From: Solobacterium sp.
GTDB taxonomy: Bacteria; Bacillota_I; Bacilli_A; Erysipelotrichales; Erysipelotrichaceae
Length of the DNA stretch: 33,411 nucleotides
Direction of reading: 5' to 3'
NCBI GenBank assembly: GCA_017514525.1
Contig: JAFWJY010000198.1
Span: 1-33,411, forward strand
Shown: positions 1 to 8,095 of the stretch, piece by piece
How the letters are laid out: each line of letters begins with the position of its first letter
Position numbering within the stretch: the first letter of the stretch is position 1
The notes under the pieces: model-generated
The model's input: only the letters and a program-made list of their open reading frames with translations
The model's database searches: none
What the model was told of the DNA's origin: nothing
Program-made: the position numbers and the translations under genes

Positions 1-53
1 AGAAAAATTTATACTGGACAAACGTTCAAAAACTGATATTATTATTAAGCACT

Positions 54-135
54 GCGGATGTGGTGAAACTGGTAGACACGCTGATTTCAGGGGTCAGTGG
101 GGAGACTCGTGCAGGTTCGAATCCTGTCATCCGCA
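54..135 (+). tRNA. tRNA-Leu, anticodon CAG
   Basis: A full class II tRNA cloverleaf can be drawn. The acceptor stem GCGGATG (54-60) pairs with CATCCGC (128-134), followed by discriminator A135. The anticodon stem CTGAT/GTCAG encloses the loop TTCAGGG, which puts CAG at the anticodon and so reads leucine codon CUG. A long variable arm, typical of tRNA-Leu, precedes the T arm GCAGG-TTCGAAT-CCTGT. The CCA end is not encoded. An intrinsic terminator follows directly. Confidence 0.95.
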
Positions 136-144
136 TGAAACGAT

Positions 145-177
145 AAAAACCTTCTGGAATAGAGGGTTTTTATTTTT
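145..177 (+). terminator. Intrinsic terminator of tRNA-Leu
   Basis: An 11-bp stem (145-155 with 161-171, one G-T pair) with a GGAAT loop is followed by a T-rich tail (171-177). It starts ten bases after the tRNA 3' end and would end its transcript. Confidence 0.8.
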
Positions 178-276
178 GTGAGACAAATAATCCAATTCTT
201 TGTTTTATAAGTATCAGCGTAATCATGGAATAAACCATGTCAGCATCTGAAAAGCTGTAGTAAGATAAGGATAATT

Positions 277-1128
277 ATGGAAAAGATATGCGATCTTCAT
301 TGCCATTCAACGTTTTCTGACGGCACCAAGACACCGGCAGAACTTGTTGCACTTGCGGAACAAAAAGGGATCAGCGCATTAGCGCTAACCGATCATAATA
401 CCTCCGGAGGACTGAAGGATTTTATGGAAGCCGGGAAGAACAGCAGCGTGATTACTGTACCGGGCTGTGAGTTTACGACCGAATGGAATGGAAAAGAAAT
501 CCATGTTGTGGGTCTGTTCTTCAAGGAAGAATACTGGCCGGAAATTACCGACTTTCTGGAACTGTCTCAAATCGCAAAGGTCAACAGCAACCGTCTTCTG
601 ATAAAGAATCTTGCCGGCGCCGGCTATGACATTAGTTTTGAGGACGTCGTTGAGCTTGCCGGCAGCGAAGAGTTCAATCGTGCGCATGTTGCACGAGTGC
701 TGTTTAAGAAAGGGATTGTCGGCAGTGTTCAGGAAGCGTTTGATACGCTTCTCAAGAAAGGCAACGGCTTCTATATTCCCGCCAAGCGCATTACTTCTGC
801 TGCGGCAATCCGTTTCATTAAAACGTATGAGGCGACTGCGATTATTGCTCATCCGTACTTAAGCCTTAAACCGGATGAAGTTCGTGAATTCCTGCCGCAG
901 GCAAAGGAAGCAGGCCTGGATGCGATTGAAACGCACTATACAACTTATGATGAGGAGACCACAAAACTCGCCATTGCCGTGGCTGAGGAATTTGGTCTGA
1001 AACAAAGCGGCGGCTCCGATTTCCATGGTGAGGCCAAACCGGATATAGATCTTGGGGTTGGCAGAGGAAACCTTCGTGTTCCATATCAATTCTATGAAGA
1101 CATGCGCAGCTGCTCGTGCTTTCGCTAA
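277..1128 (+). CDS. PHP-domain metal-dependent phosphoesterase
   Basis: A 283-residue protein of the PHP family, most like the YciV/RNase AM group (3',5'-nucleotide phosphatases and 5'-3' exoribonucleases). Visible metal-ligand motifs are the N-terminal DLHCHSTFSDG (His8, His10, Asp15), LTDHN near residue 38, the GCEFT glutamate near residue 65, IAHP near residue 193 and GGSDFHG near residue 247. Length matches the family (about 280). The ATG follows an AAGGATAATT sequence that serves as the ribosome site. It is separated by 24 bases from the next gene and probably co-transcribed with it. The exact substrate cannot be read from the sequence; a histidinol phosphatase role is less likely without his genes nearby. 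Confidence 0.85.
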   Translation: MEKICDLHCHSTFSDGTKTPAELVALAEQKGISALALTDHNTSGGLKDFMEAGKNSSVITVPGCEFTTEWNGKEIHVVGLFFKEEYWPEITDFLELSQIAKVNSNRLLIKNLAGAGYDISFEDVVELAGSEEFNRAHVARVLFKKGIVGSVQEAFDTLLKKGNGFYIPAKRITSAAAIRFIKTYEATAIIAHPYLSLKPDEVREFLPQAKEAGLDAIETHYTTYDEETTKLAIAVAEEFGLKQSGGSDFHGEAKPDIDLGVGRGNLRVPYQFYEDMRSCSCFR

Positions 1129-1152
1129 TCATCCATTGACCAGGACGAATTC

Positions 1153-1851
1153 ATGAAGCAGTTTACACTTCGGACAAGAACAGATCTGATTGAGGCAGTG
1201 GCCTATTATGGCTTCCTGCCGTTTTTTGCTAATGAGATCGAAGGACTTTCAGTAGAGGAGATGACACCCACGCGTCTCTGGTTTACTGAGATCAGCGGAC
1301 CGTGGGAATGGAAAGGACCGGTCATTTCGGAAGGAAACTGCGTTTATGGAAAATTTTTTGATAAGAAAGCAGGCTTTGTCTCAAATCAGTGGTTTCCGGA
1401 TTTTGCCAATATCCGCAGGGATGGCTATGACTTTGATGCCCGGTTTGAAGATGGTCTGGCAACTCATAATGACCAGTATCTCTACAATCTGATTGCCTCG
1501 AAACATTCCATGTTATCGAAGGACGCCAAGATCCTTGGCGGATATATGAAACCGCGCAATGCCGGCAAAGATGACTGGAAACCAAGAAAAGGATTTGACA
1601 CAACGATTACCAGACTGCAGATGCAGTGTTATATCATCACATCCAATTTTGAGTATGAAACCGGCAAAAACGGACAGCCCTACGGATGGGGGATTGCCCG
1701 CTACGCAACCCCGGAAGCGTACCTTGGGAAATCATTCGGTAAAAAAGTTTACTATCGCACGGTGGATGCTTCGCGGAAGCGGATTCTGAAGCATCTTCGC
1801 AGTGTACTTCCGGATACGGAAACGGTATATCTGGAGCGTCTGATCGGCTGA
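1153..1851 (+). CDS. Conserved hypothetical protein, possibly AlkZ-related
   Basis: A 232-residue soluble protein without signal peptide or membrane segment. The N-terminal 45 residues look helical and could form a winged-helix start. A tryptophan-rich middle (TRLWFTEISGPWEWKG near residues 40-56) is followed by a basic region and a C-terminal stretch with YGWGIARY near residue 174. The pattern reminds me of proteins annotated as AlkZ-related (DNA glycosylase-like), but the resemblance is from memory and no catalytic residue can be assigned. An AGGA ribosome site lies seven bases upstream. It sits downstream of the PHP gene and ends in its own terminator, so the two form a small operon. Confidence 0.6.
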   Translation: MKQFTLRTRTDLIEAVAYYGFLPFFANEIEGLSVEEMTPTRLWFTEISGPWEWKGPVISEGNCVYGKFFDKKAGFVSNQWFPDFANIRRDGYDFDARFEDGLATHNDQYLYNLIASKHSMLSKDAKILGGYMKPRNAGKDDWKPRKGFDTTITRLQMQCYIITSNFEYETGKNGQPYGWGIARYATPEAYLGKSFGKKVYYRTVDASRKRILKHLRSVLPDTETVYLERLIG

Positions 1852-1871
1852 ACAGGCCGGTCTTTTTGTTT
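1842..1871 (+). terminator. Intrinsic terminator overlapping the stop of the 1153-1851 gene
   Basis: Stem GATCGGCT (1842-1849) pairs with GGCCGGTC (1855-1862) with two G-T pairs and a GAACA loop, then TTTTTGTTT. The left arm includes the last codons of the gene and the stop codon lies at the stem-loop boundary. Confidence 0.8.
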
Positions 1872-1925
1872 GTGAAAAAGTCGTAAAAACGCACTATTTA
1901 AGCCAAAATCCGCGTTTTTTATCCA

Positions 1926-1954
1926 TTGAAACCAGAACCTCCATCGGTTAGAAT
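1926..1954 (+). promoter_or_regulatory. Sigma-A type promoter of the thl-crt-hbd-bcd-etfBA operon
   Basis: TTGAAA (1926-1931) and TAGAAT (1949-1954) are separated by exactly 17 bases; each matches the consensus hexamer at five of six positions. The start of transcription is expected near 1961, giving a leader of about 55 bases with AGAAAGGA as the ribosome site ahead of the ATG at 2016. Confidence 0.8.
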
Positions 1955-1963
1955 AGGAAAGGT

Positions 1964-1981
1964 ATGAGAAAAAATTAACAA
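1964..1981. promoter_or_regulatory. Candidate Rex (redox repressor) operator at the thl operon
   Basis: The 18-mer ATGAGAAAAAATTAACAA matches the Rex pattern TTGTKAANNNNTTMACAA at 12 of 14 defined positions; the right half is perfect. It lies just downstream of the predicted transcription start, where a bound repressor would block elongation or open-complex formation. Rex control of clostridial butyrate genes is established; binding here is inferred. The site is AT-rich, so chance similarity is possible. Confidence 0.45.
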
Positions 1982-2015
1982 GTCTCACACACAGACAGAA
2001 AGGAACTTTTAATTC

Positions 2016-3203
2016 ATGTCAAAGAAGGTAGTATTAGCAGGTGCTTGCCGTACGCCAATCGGAAAAATGGGCGGTGCGCTGAGCACGGTTTCCGCGGTTG
2101 ATCTCGGAGCCATTGTAATCAAAGAGGCTCGGAACCGCGCAGGGGTAAAACCGGAACAGGTAGATCACGTATATATGGGTAATGTCATCCAGGCTGGTCT
2201 TGGTCAGAACCCGGCCCGTCAGGCTTCCATCAAAGCAGGTCTTCCGGTGGAATGTCCAGCCGTAACAATCAACGTTGTTTGCGGCAGCGGTCTGAACTGC
2301 GTCAATATGGCAGCTCAGATGATTCAGGCAGGCGATGCCGATATCGTCGTTGCCGGCGGTATGGAAAATATGAGCCAGGGCCCGTATGCGGTTATGAACG
2401 GCCGCTTCGGTTACCGTATGAATGACGGCAAACTGGTCGACCTGATGGTTCATGACGCTCTTTGGGATGCATTTAACAACTATCATATGATGATCACTGC
2501 TGAAAATGTTGCGGAGCAGTGGCATCTCACCCGTGAAGAGCTTGACGCATTCTCTGCAGAAAGCCAGCAAAAGTGTGAAAAAGCAGTTGCGGAAGGCAGA
2601 TTCAAGGATGAAATCGTCCCGGTAACGATCCATGGCCGCAAGGGTGATACGGTCGTTGACGCAGATGAAGGACCTCGTCCAGGCACAACTGCAGAATCCC
2701 TTGCCAAGCTGAAGTGCTGCTCTGGCAAGAAAGAGGGCGGTGTTGTTACAGCAGGCAACGCCTCCGGTATCAATGATGGTGCTGCTGCAGTCGTCGTCAT
2801 GAGTGAAGAAAAGGCCAAGGAACTCGGCATTCAGCCGATGGCAACATTCGTAGCCGGCGCATTAGGCGGCGTTGACCCAAGCATCATGGGTGTTGGTCCG
2901 GTTGCGGCCACAAAGAAAGTCCTCGCAAAGACCGGCATGTCTGTTGATGACTTCGATCTGATTGAGGCAAATGAAGCATTTGCAGCTCAGTCCGTTGCGG
3001 TTGAAAAGGAACTCAAGTGGGATCATTCCAAACTCAACGTCAATGGCGGTGCGATTGCCCTGGGACACCCGGTAGGTGCTTCCGGCTGCCGTATTCTGGT
3101 AACCCTGCTGAATGAGATGGTAAAACGCGATGCCAAGAAGGGTCTTGCGACACTCTGCATCGGCGGTGGCATGGGCTGCGCAACCATCGTGGAGCGTGAC
3201 TGA
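2016..3203 (+). CDS. thl: Acetyl-CoA C-acetyltransferase (thiolase)
   Basis: Condenses two acetyl-CoA into acetoacetyl-CoA, the first step of butyrate formation in the cytoplasm. The 395-residue length is typical for tetrameric biosynthetic thiolases. Catalytic residues are present: nucleophilic Cys89 in NVVCGSG, His351 in ALGHPVG and Cys381 in LCIGGGMGC; the NEAFA motif is near residue 319. First gene of an operon with crt, hbd, bcd, etfB and etfA, which strongly supports a role in butyrate synthesis instead of fatty-acid degradation. A second thiolase of similar size lies at 9767-10945 in the ptb-buk operon. A promoter and a possible Rex site lie directly upstream. Confidence 0.95.
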   Translation: MSKKVVLAGACRTPIGKMGGALSTVSAVDLGAIVIKEARNRAGVKPEQVDHVYMGNVIQAGLGQNPARQASIKAGLPVECPAVTINVVCGSGLNCVNMAAQMIQAGDADIVVAGGMENMSQGPYAVMNGRFGYRMNDGKLVDLMVHDALWDAFNNYHMMITAENVAEQWHLTREELDAFSAESQQKCEKAVAEGRFKDEIVPVTIHGRKGDTVVDADEGPRPGTTAESLAKLKCCSGKKEGGVVTAGNASGINDGAAAVVVMSEEKAKELGIQPMATFVAGALGGVDPSIMGVGPVAATKKVLAKTGMSVDDFDLIEANEAFAAQSVAVEKELKWDHSKLNVNGGAIALGHPVGASGCRILVTLLNEMVKRDAKKGLATLCIGGGMGCATIVERD

Positions 3204-3217
3204 GAGGTACCATTGCC

Positions 3218-3994
3218 ATGAGTTTTGTGACCTATGAAAACAAAGGTGCCTACGGCATCATCACAATGAATCGTCCGGAAGCTCTGAACGCTCTGGATTC
3301 CAATGTATTGAATGATCTTTCCGCCGCATTGGATGAAGTTGATTTAAATACCGTTCGCTGCCTGATCATTACCGGTGCAGGCGAAAAGAGCTTTGTCGCA
3401 GGTGCTGATATCAAAGAAATGGCTTCTCTGACAAAGGCAGAAGGCGAGGCATTCGGCAAAAAGGGCAATGACATCTTCCGCCGTATTGAAACCCTTCCGA
3501 TTCCGGTCATCGCAGCCGTCAACGGCTTTGCGCTGGGCGGCGGATGCGAGCTGTCCATGAGCTGTGATTTCCGCATCTGCTCGGACAACGCGGTATTCGG
3601 CCAGCCGGAGGTTGGTCTTGGCATCACGCCGGGATTTGGCGGCACCCAGAGACTGGCACGCCTCATCGGTCCGGGCTATGCAAAACAGATGATCTACACA
3701 GCCCGCAACATCAAGGCAGATGAAGCGCTGCGAATTGGTCTTGTAAATCAGGTTGTCGCACAGGAGGAACTGCTTCCGACAGCGGAGAAACTGGCAGCCG
3801 GCATTGCCAAAAACGCTCCGATCGCCGTTCGTCAGTGTAAGAAGGCAATCAATGAAGGTCTTGAACTGGATATGGACAAGGCGATCGAACTGGAAGAAAA
3901 GCTCTTCGGAGACTGCTTCGAAACCCATGATCAGGTAGAAGGCATGACCGCATTCATGGAGAAGCGCAAAGAAAAGAACTTCACAAATAACTAA
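3218..3994 (+). CDS. crt: 3-Hydroxybutyryl-CoA dehydratase (crotonase)
   Basis: Dehydrates 3-hydroxybutyryl-CoA to crotonyl-CoA. The 258-residue protein is a typical enoyl-CoA hydratase/isomerase: the oxyanion-hole segment AGADIKEM (61-68), ALGGGCEL (105-112) with catalytic Glu111, and GQPEVGLGITPGFGGTQRL with catalytic Glu131. A GAGAGGT ribosome site lies ahead of the ATG, 14 bases after the thl stop. The position between thl and hbd is the classical clostridial arrangement, so the short-chain substrate is inferred from context. Confidence 0.95.
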   Translation: MSFVTYENKGAYGIITMNRPEALNALDSNVLNDLSAALDEVDLNTVRCLIITGAGEKSFVAGADIKEMASLTKAEGEAFGKKGNDIFRRIETLPIPVIAAVNGFALGGGCELSMSCDFRICSDNAVFGQPEVGLGITPGFGGTQRLARLIGPGYAKQMIYTARNIKADEALRIGLVNQVVAQEELLPTAEKLAAGIAKNAPIAVRQCKKAINEGLELDMDKAIELEEKLFGDCFETHDQVEGMTAFMEKRKEKNFTNN

Positions 3995-4023
3995 GGGATA
4001 GAAAAAGTTAAGGAGAAAACAGA

Positions 4024-4899
4024 ATGAAAGTAGCAGTAATCGGCGCCGGTACAATGGGACGCGGCATTGCGCAGGCATTTGCGCAGTGCGACAAGGTAGA
4101 AAAGGTATACCTCTGCGATATCAAGCAGGAATTTGCGGACAATGGCAAAGCCATGGTCAAGAAAGGCTTTGACAAGCGCATTGCCAAGGGAAAGATGGCA
4201 CAGGAAGATGCGGATAAGATCCTCGCAAAGATCCAGTGCGGTCTGAATGAACAGGCAGTTGATCCGGATCTGGTTGTTGAAGCAGCTCTGGAAGTCATGC
4301 AGCTGAAGAAGGACTGCTTCAAGCAGCTTCAGGATGAGATTGTTAAAAACGAAAACTGCATTTACGCATCCAATACATCCAGTCTGTCCATCACAGAAAT
4401 CGGTGCCGGCCTTTCCAAGCCGGTCATCGGCATGCATTTCTTCAACCCGGCTCCGGTTATGAAGCTCGTTGAAGTGATTGCCGGCATCAATACACCGGCA
4501 GAGATGGTTGCCAAGGTCAAAGAGATTTCCGAAATGCTCGGCAAGACACCGGTACAGGTAGAGGAAGCTCCGGGCTTCGTCGTCAACCGCATCCTCGTAC
4601 CGATGATCAACGAAGGCATTCAGGTTTACAGCGAAGGCATTGCCAGCATCGAAGGAATCGATACGGCAATGAAGCTTGGCTGCAACCATCCGATGGGACC
4701 GCTGGAACTCGGTGACTATATTGGTCTCGATATCGTGCTTGCCATCATGGATGTTATCTACAAGGAAACCGGAGATTCCAAGTACCGTGCATGCACGCTG
4801 CTCCGCAAGATGGTTCGCGGCAAGCATCTGGGTGTCAAGACCGGTATCGGCTTCTATGATTACAGCAACGGCGGCAAGGTTGCCGTAGACGCAAAATAA
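4024..4899 (+). CDS. hbd: 3-Hydroxybutyryl-CoA dehydrogenase
   Basis: Reduces acetoacetyl-CoA to 3-hydroxybutyryl-CoA with NAD(P)H. The 291-residue protein has the dinucleotide-binding GAGTMGRGIA loop (7-16), the family signature GMHFFNPAPVMKLVEV with catalytic His138 and Glu150, and a C-terminal helical dimerisation domain. Length is standard for the clostridial enzyme (about 280-290). AAGGAG lies eight bases before the start. A strong hairpin at 4909-4933 separates it from bcd. Confidence 0.95.
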   Translation: MKVAVIGAGTMGRGIAQAFAQCDKVEKVYLCDIKQEFADNGKAMVKKGFDKRIAKGKMAQEDADKILAKIQCGLNEQAVDPDLVVEAALEVMQLKKDCFKQLQDEIVKNENCIYASNTSSLSITEIGAGLSKPVIGMHFFNPAPVMKLVEVIAGINTPAEMVAKVKEISEMLGKTPVQVEEAPGFVVNRILVPMINEGIQVYSEGIASIEGIDTAMKLGCNHPMGPLELGDYIGLDIVLAIMDVIYKETGDSKYRACTLLRKMVRGKHLGVKTGIGFYDYSNGGKVAVDAK

Positions 4900-4908
4900 A
4901 ACAGCGGT

Positions 4909-4933
4909 GCCGGATGAGGATTTCTCATCCGGC
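4909..4933 (+). other. Intra-operon hairpin between hbd and bcd
   Basis: A perfect 10-bp stem GCCGGATGAG/CTCATCCGGC with a GATTT loop. No T run follows, so it is not a standard terminator. It could stabilise or process the operon mRNA, giving different levels of thl-crt-hbd and bcd-etfBA messages; that function is inference. Confidence 0.7.
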
Positions 4934-4970
4934 TTCACTGCGTACATAAAAATTTGGAGGAACAGAAAGT

Positions 4971-6131
4971 ATGGATTTCCAATTGGATCAGCAGCACGAA
5001 ATGGCTCGTTCACTCTTCCGTGAATTTGCCGAAAAAGAAGTGAAGCCTCTCGCAATTGAAACCGATGAAACAGAAGTATTCCCGCGTGAGACCGTCACAA
5101 AAATGCAGAAATACGGGTTTATGGGGATTCCCGTACCGAAAGAATACGGCGGACAGGGCTGTGACCCGCTGACTTATGTCATGTGTGTTGAAGAGCTTGC
5201 CAAGGTATGCGCTACAACCAGTGTTATTGTCAGTGCTCATACATCCCTGTGCATTGACCCGATTCTCACCTATGGCACCGAAGAACAGAAGCAGAAGTAT
5301 GTCGTACCTCTGGCAAAAGGGGAAAAGCTTGGCGCATTTGCGCTGACCGAACCGGGTGCCGGAACCGATGCCCAGGGTGCACAGACCAAAGCGGAATTTG
5401 ATGAAGCGACAAATGAATGGATTCTCAACGGCTCCAAGTGCTTTATCACAAACGGTAAGGAAGCAGATATCTATATTGTTGTTGCCTATACCGATATTGT
5501 CGAAGACAAGCGCGGCCGCAAGCAGAAGCGTTTCTCTACGTTTATCGTCGAGAAGGATACACCGGGCTTTACCTTCGGTGTAAAGGAAAAGAAGATGGGC
5601 ATCCGCGGCTCTTCCACCTATGAACTGATTTTCCAGGACTGCCGGAGTCCGAAGGACAACCTGCTTGGTGTCCGTGGCAAAGGCTTCGCCAATGCCATGC
5701 ATACCCTGGACGGTGGGCGTATCGGTATCGCTGCACAGGCCCTTGGCATTGCGGAAGGCGCACTGGACCGCACGATTGCCTACGTCAAGGAACGCAAGCA
5801 GTTCGGCCGTTCCATTGCCCAGTTCCAGAACACGCAGTTCCAGCTTGCCAACATGGCAACACAGATCGAGGCTGCACAGCTGCTGGTATACAAAGCTGCT
5901 GAGGCAAAGCGCACACAGTCTGTCTACAGCGTTGAAGCTGCCAAGGCGAAGCTGTTTGCGGCAGAAACAGCGATGGATGTCACAACCAAATGCGTACAGC
6001 TCATGGGAGGCTATGGCTACATCCGTGAGTATGAAGTAGAACGCATGATGCGTGATGCCAAGATCACAGAGATCTACGAAGGCACTTCTGAAGTTCAGCG
6101 CATGGTGATTTCCGGCGCGCTGCTGAAGTAA
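4971..6131 (+). CDS. bcd: Butyryl-CoA dehydrogenase
   Basis: An FAD-dependent acyl-CoA dehydrogenase of 386 residues that reduces crotonyl-CoA to butyryl-CoA. Family signatures are AFALTEPGAGTDAQG near residues 124-138, the FAD/acyl-binding GRIGIAAQALGIAEGAL near residue 249, QLMGGYGY near residue 344 and the C-terminal YEGTSEVQR with catalytic base Glu370. It is followed closely by etfB and etfA, the arrangement of the Bcd/Etf complex that, in clostridia, couples crotonyl-CoA and ferredoxin reduction to NADH oxidation (flavin-based electron bifurcation). Whether this one bifurcates is inferred from context. TTTGGAGGA upstream is the ribosome site. Confidence 0.95.
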   Translation: MDFQLDQQHEMARSLFREFAEKEVKPLAIETDETEVFPRETVTKMQKYGFMGIPVPKEYGGQGCDPLTYVMCVEELAKVCATTSVIVSAHTSLCIDPILTYGTEEQKQKYVVPLAKGEKLGAFALTEPGAGTDAQGAQTKAEFDEATNEWILNGSKCFITNGKEADIYIVVAYTDIVEDKRGRKQKRFSTFIVEKDTPGFTFGVKEKKMGIRGSSTYELIFQDCRSPKDNLLGVRGKGFANAMHTLDGGRIGIAAQALGIAEGALDRTIAYVKERKQFGRSIAQFQNTQFQLANMATQIEAAQLLVYKAAEAKRTQSVYSVEAAKAKLFAAETAMDVTTKCVQLMGGYGYIREYEVERMMRDAKITEIYEGTSEVQRMVISGALLK

Positions 6132-6152
6132 GAAAGGGGAATAGAAAATACT

Positions 6153-6941
6153 ATGAAAATAGTTGTTTGTATCAAACAGGTCCCGGATACTGCCGGCGGC
6201 GTGAAATTCAAACCGGATGGAACACTGGACCGTCAGGCGATGCTGGCGATCATGAACCCGGATGACAAAGCTGGTCTTGAAGCAGCGCTTCGCATCAAGG
6301 ATGCGGATCCGGAAAACGTTAAGGTTACCGTTTTGACAATGGGTCTTCCTAAAGCGGATTCCGTTCTTCGTGAGGCAATGGCAATGGGCGCAGATGATGC
6401 GCTGCTCATCACAGACCGTGTGCTTGGCGGCGCGGATACCTGGGCTACTTCTTCCACAATTGCCGGCGCGCTTAAAAACATGGACTTTGATCTGATCATT
6501 ACCGGCCGTCAGGCAATTGACGGTGATACCGCACAGGTTGGTCCGCAGATAGCGGAGCACCTTGGTATTCCGACGATTTCCTATGCAAAGGAAATTCAGG
6601 TCGAAGGAGATTCCGTAATTGTAAAGCGTATGTTCGATGACGGCTACATGATGGTCAAGGCTAAGATGCCGTGCTTAATCACTGCACTGTCCGAACTGAA
6701 TGAACCGCGTTATATGACACCGGGCGGAATCTTCGATGCATTCGCTAAGGATGTCACGGTCTGGGGACGCAAGGATCTTGACGTTGATGATGCTAACATC
6801 GGCCTCAATGGTTCTCCGACCAAGATCGCCAAAGCCAGTGACAAAGTTGCCAAGGGGAAAGGAACAGTCGTTACCCCGGATTCTCCTCAGGATGCGGCAG
6901 ACGGAATCGTCGCCAAGCTCGCTGAGAAGAACATCATCTAA
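6153..6941 (+). CDS. etfB: Electron transfer flavoprotein, beta subunit
   Basis: A 262-residue EtfB beginning MKIVVCIKQVPDT and containing MNPDDKAGLEAALRIKD near residue 35, both hallmarks of the family, plus the ITGRQAIDGDTAQVGPQIAE segment (about residues 115-134). Together with EtfA it carries electrons from NADH to Bcd. Start chosen at ATG 6153 after AGAAAGGGGA. It is 21 bases after bcd and 15 bases before etfA. The similarity to EtfB of the bifurcating clostridial type is a judgement from sequence feel and neighbourhood. Confidence 0.95.
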   Translation: MKIVVCIKQVPDTAGGVKFKPDGTLDRQAMLAIMNPDDKAGLEAALRIKDADPENVKVTVLTMGLPKADSVLREAMAMGADDALLITDRVLGGADTWATSSTIAGALKNMDFDLIITGRQAIDGDTAQVGPQIAEHLGIPTISYAKEIQVEGDSVIVKRMFDDGYMMVKAKMPCLITALSELNEPRYMTPGGIFDAFAKDVTVWGRKDLDVDDANIGLNGSPTKIAKASDKVAKGKGTVVTPDSPQDAADGIVAKLAEKNII

Positions 6942-6956
6942 GGAGGTCCAGAACGT

Positions 6957-8009
6957 ATGGGATTAGAAGAATATAAGGGCGTATTTATTTACGCGCAGCA
7001 GGTGGATAACAAACTGTCCAATATTTCATTCGAACTGCTTGGCAAAGCCAGAGAGCTTGCGGCAGATCTCGATGAGAAAAAGGTAACCGCTGTTCTGCTT
7101 GGATATCAGGTTGGCGAACTGGCTGATAAATTGGCAGAATATGGCGCAGACCGCGTTATTGTAGTAGATGATCCGGAACTGAAGGACTATCGTACAGAAC
7201 CGTATACGCATGCGCTTGCTTCAGTCATCAATGAATACAAGCCGGAAATCATGCTGGTAGGTGCGACTGCGATTGGCCGTGACCTTGGCCCGCGCACCAG
7301 TGCCCGTGTAAAGACCGGACTTACGGCAGACTGCACCAGCCTTGAAATCGGTGACTTCCCACTCACTCCGATTCCAGGCCAGGAACAGAAGCACAAGCAG
7401 CTGCTTATGACCCGTCCGGCATTCGGCGGAAACACCATCGCTACGATTGCCTGCCCGGACAACCGTCCGCAGATGGCAACCGTACGACCAGGCGTTATGC
7501 AGAAAATTGCCCGCATGGAAGGTGCCAAGGCCGAGGTTGTAAATTACAATCCTGGCTTTACACCGAACAACTGCTACGTTGAAATCCTTAAGGTTGTAAA
7601 GGAAGTCTCTGCAATTGCGGACATCGCTGAAGCCAAGATCCTGGTATCCGGCGGCCGCGGCGTTGGCTCCAAAGAAAACTTCAAGCTGCTGGAAGACCTG
7701 GCTGAAGTACTTGGCGCATCTGTTTCCTGCTCACGTGCGGTTGTTGACAACGGATGGATGCCGAAGGAAATGCAGGTAGGACAGACCGGTAAAACCGTTC
7801 GTCCGAAAGTATACTTCGCAATCGGTATCTCCGGCGCGATCCAGCATGTCGCAGGTATGGAGGAGTCGGACTTCATTATTGCCATAAACAAGGATGAAAA
7901 CGCTCCGATCTTCGATGTCGCTGACTATGGAATTGTTGGTGATCTGAACAAGATCGTCCCGCTGCTGACAGAAAAACTGAAAGCAGAAAAGGCGAAGAAG
8001 AGCGCCTAA
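6957..8009 (+). CDS. etfA: Electron transfer flavoprotein, alpha subunit
   Basis: A 350-residue EtfA. The N-terminal domain has LVGATAIGRDLGPR near residue 99 and LTADCTSLEI. The C-terminal FAD domain shows VSGGRGVGSKENF near residue 230, VGQTGKTVRPK, GISGAIQHVAGM and INKDENAPIFDVADYGIVGD, the characteristic FAD-binding blocks. Last gene of the butyryl-CoA operon; AAGGAGGT precedes the ATG and a strong terminator follows. It pairs with EtfB to serve Bcd. Confidence 0.95.
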   Translation: MGLEEYKGVFIYAQQVDNKLSNISFELLGKARELAADLDEKKVTAVLLGYQVGELADKLAEYGADRVIVVDDPELKDYRTEPYTHALASVINEYKPEIMLVGATAIGRDLGPRTSARVKTGLTADCTSLEIGDFPLTPIPGQEQKHKQLLMTRPAFGGNTIATIACPDNRPQMATVRPGVMQKIARMEGAKAEVVNYNPGFTPNNCYVEILKVVKEVSAIADIAEAKILVSGGRGVGSKENFKLLEDLAEVLGASVSCSRAVVDNGWMPKEMQVGQTGKTVRPKVYFAIGISGAIQHVAGMEESDFIIAINKDENAPIFDVADYGIVGDLNKIVPLLTEKLKAEKAKKSA

Positions 8010-8027
8010 TTCAATTCTTATGAAAAG

Positions 8028-8059
8028 CACCAGTCCCTTGAATGAGACTGGTGTTTTTT
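8028..8059 (+). terminator. Terminator of the thl-etfA operon, possibly bidirectional
   Basis: Stem CACCAGTC (8028-8035)/GACTGGTG (8046-8053) is flanked by AAAA on the left and TTTTTT on the right. It sits between converging operons, so it may also serve the minus-strand esterase genes. Confidence 0.9.
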
Positions 8060-8095
8060 GAATCACTTACAGGATGTAAACGGTAGAAGACGTAT

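Noticed and set aside
5010-6560. A 516-codon open frame on the minus strand opposite bcd and etfB
   Set aside because: It lies wholly antisense to well-identified genes, has no family motif and results from codon bias.
8075-8090. A cre-like sequence, TGTAAACGGTAGAA
   Set aside because: It lies between the 3' ends of converging genes with no promoter nearby, so regulatory use is unlikely.
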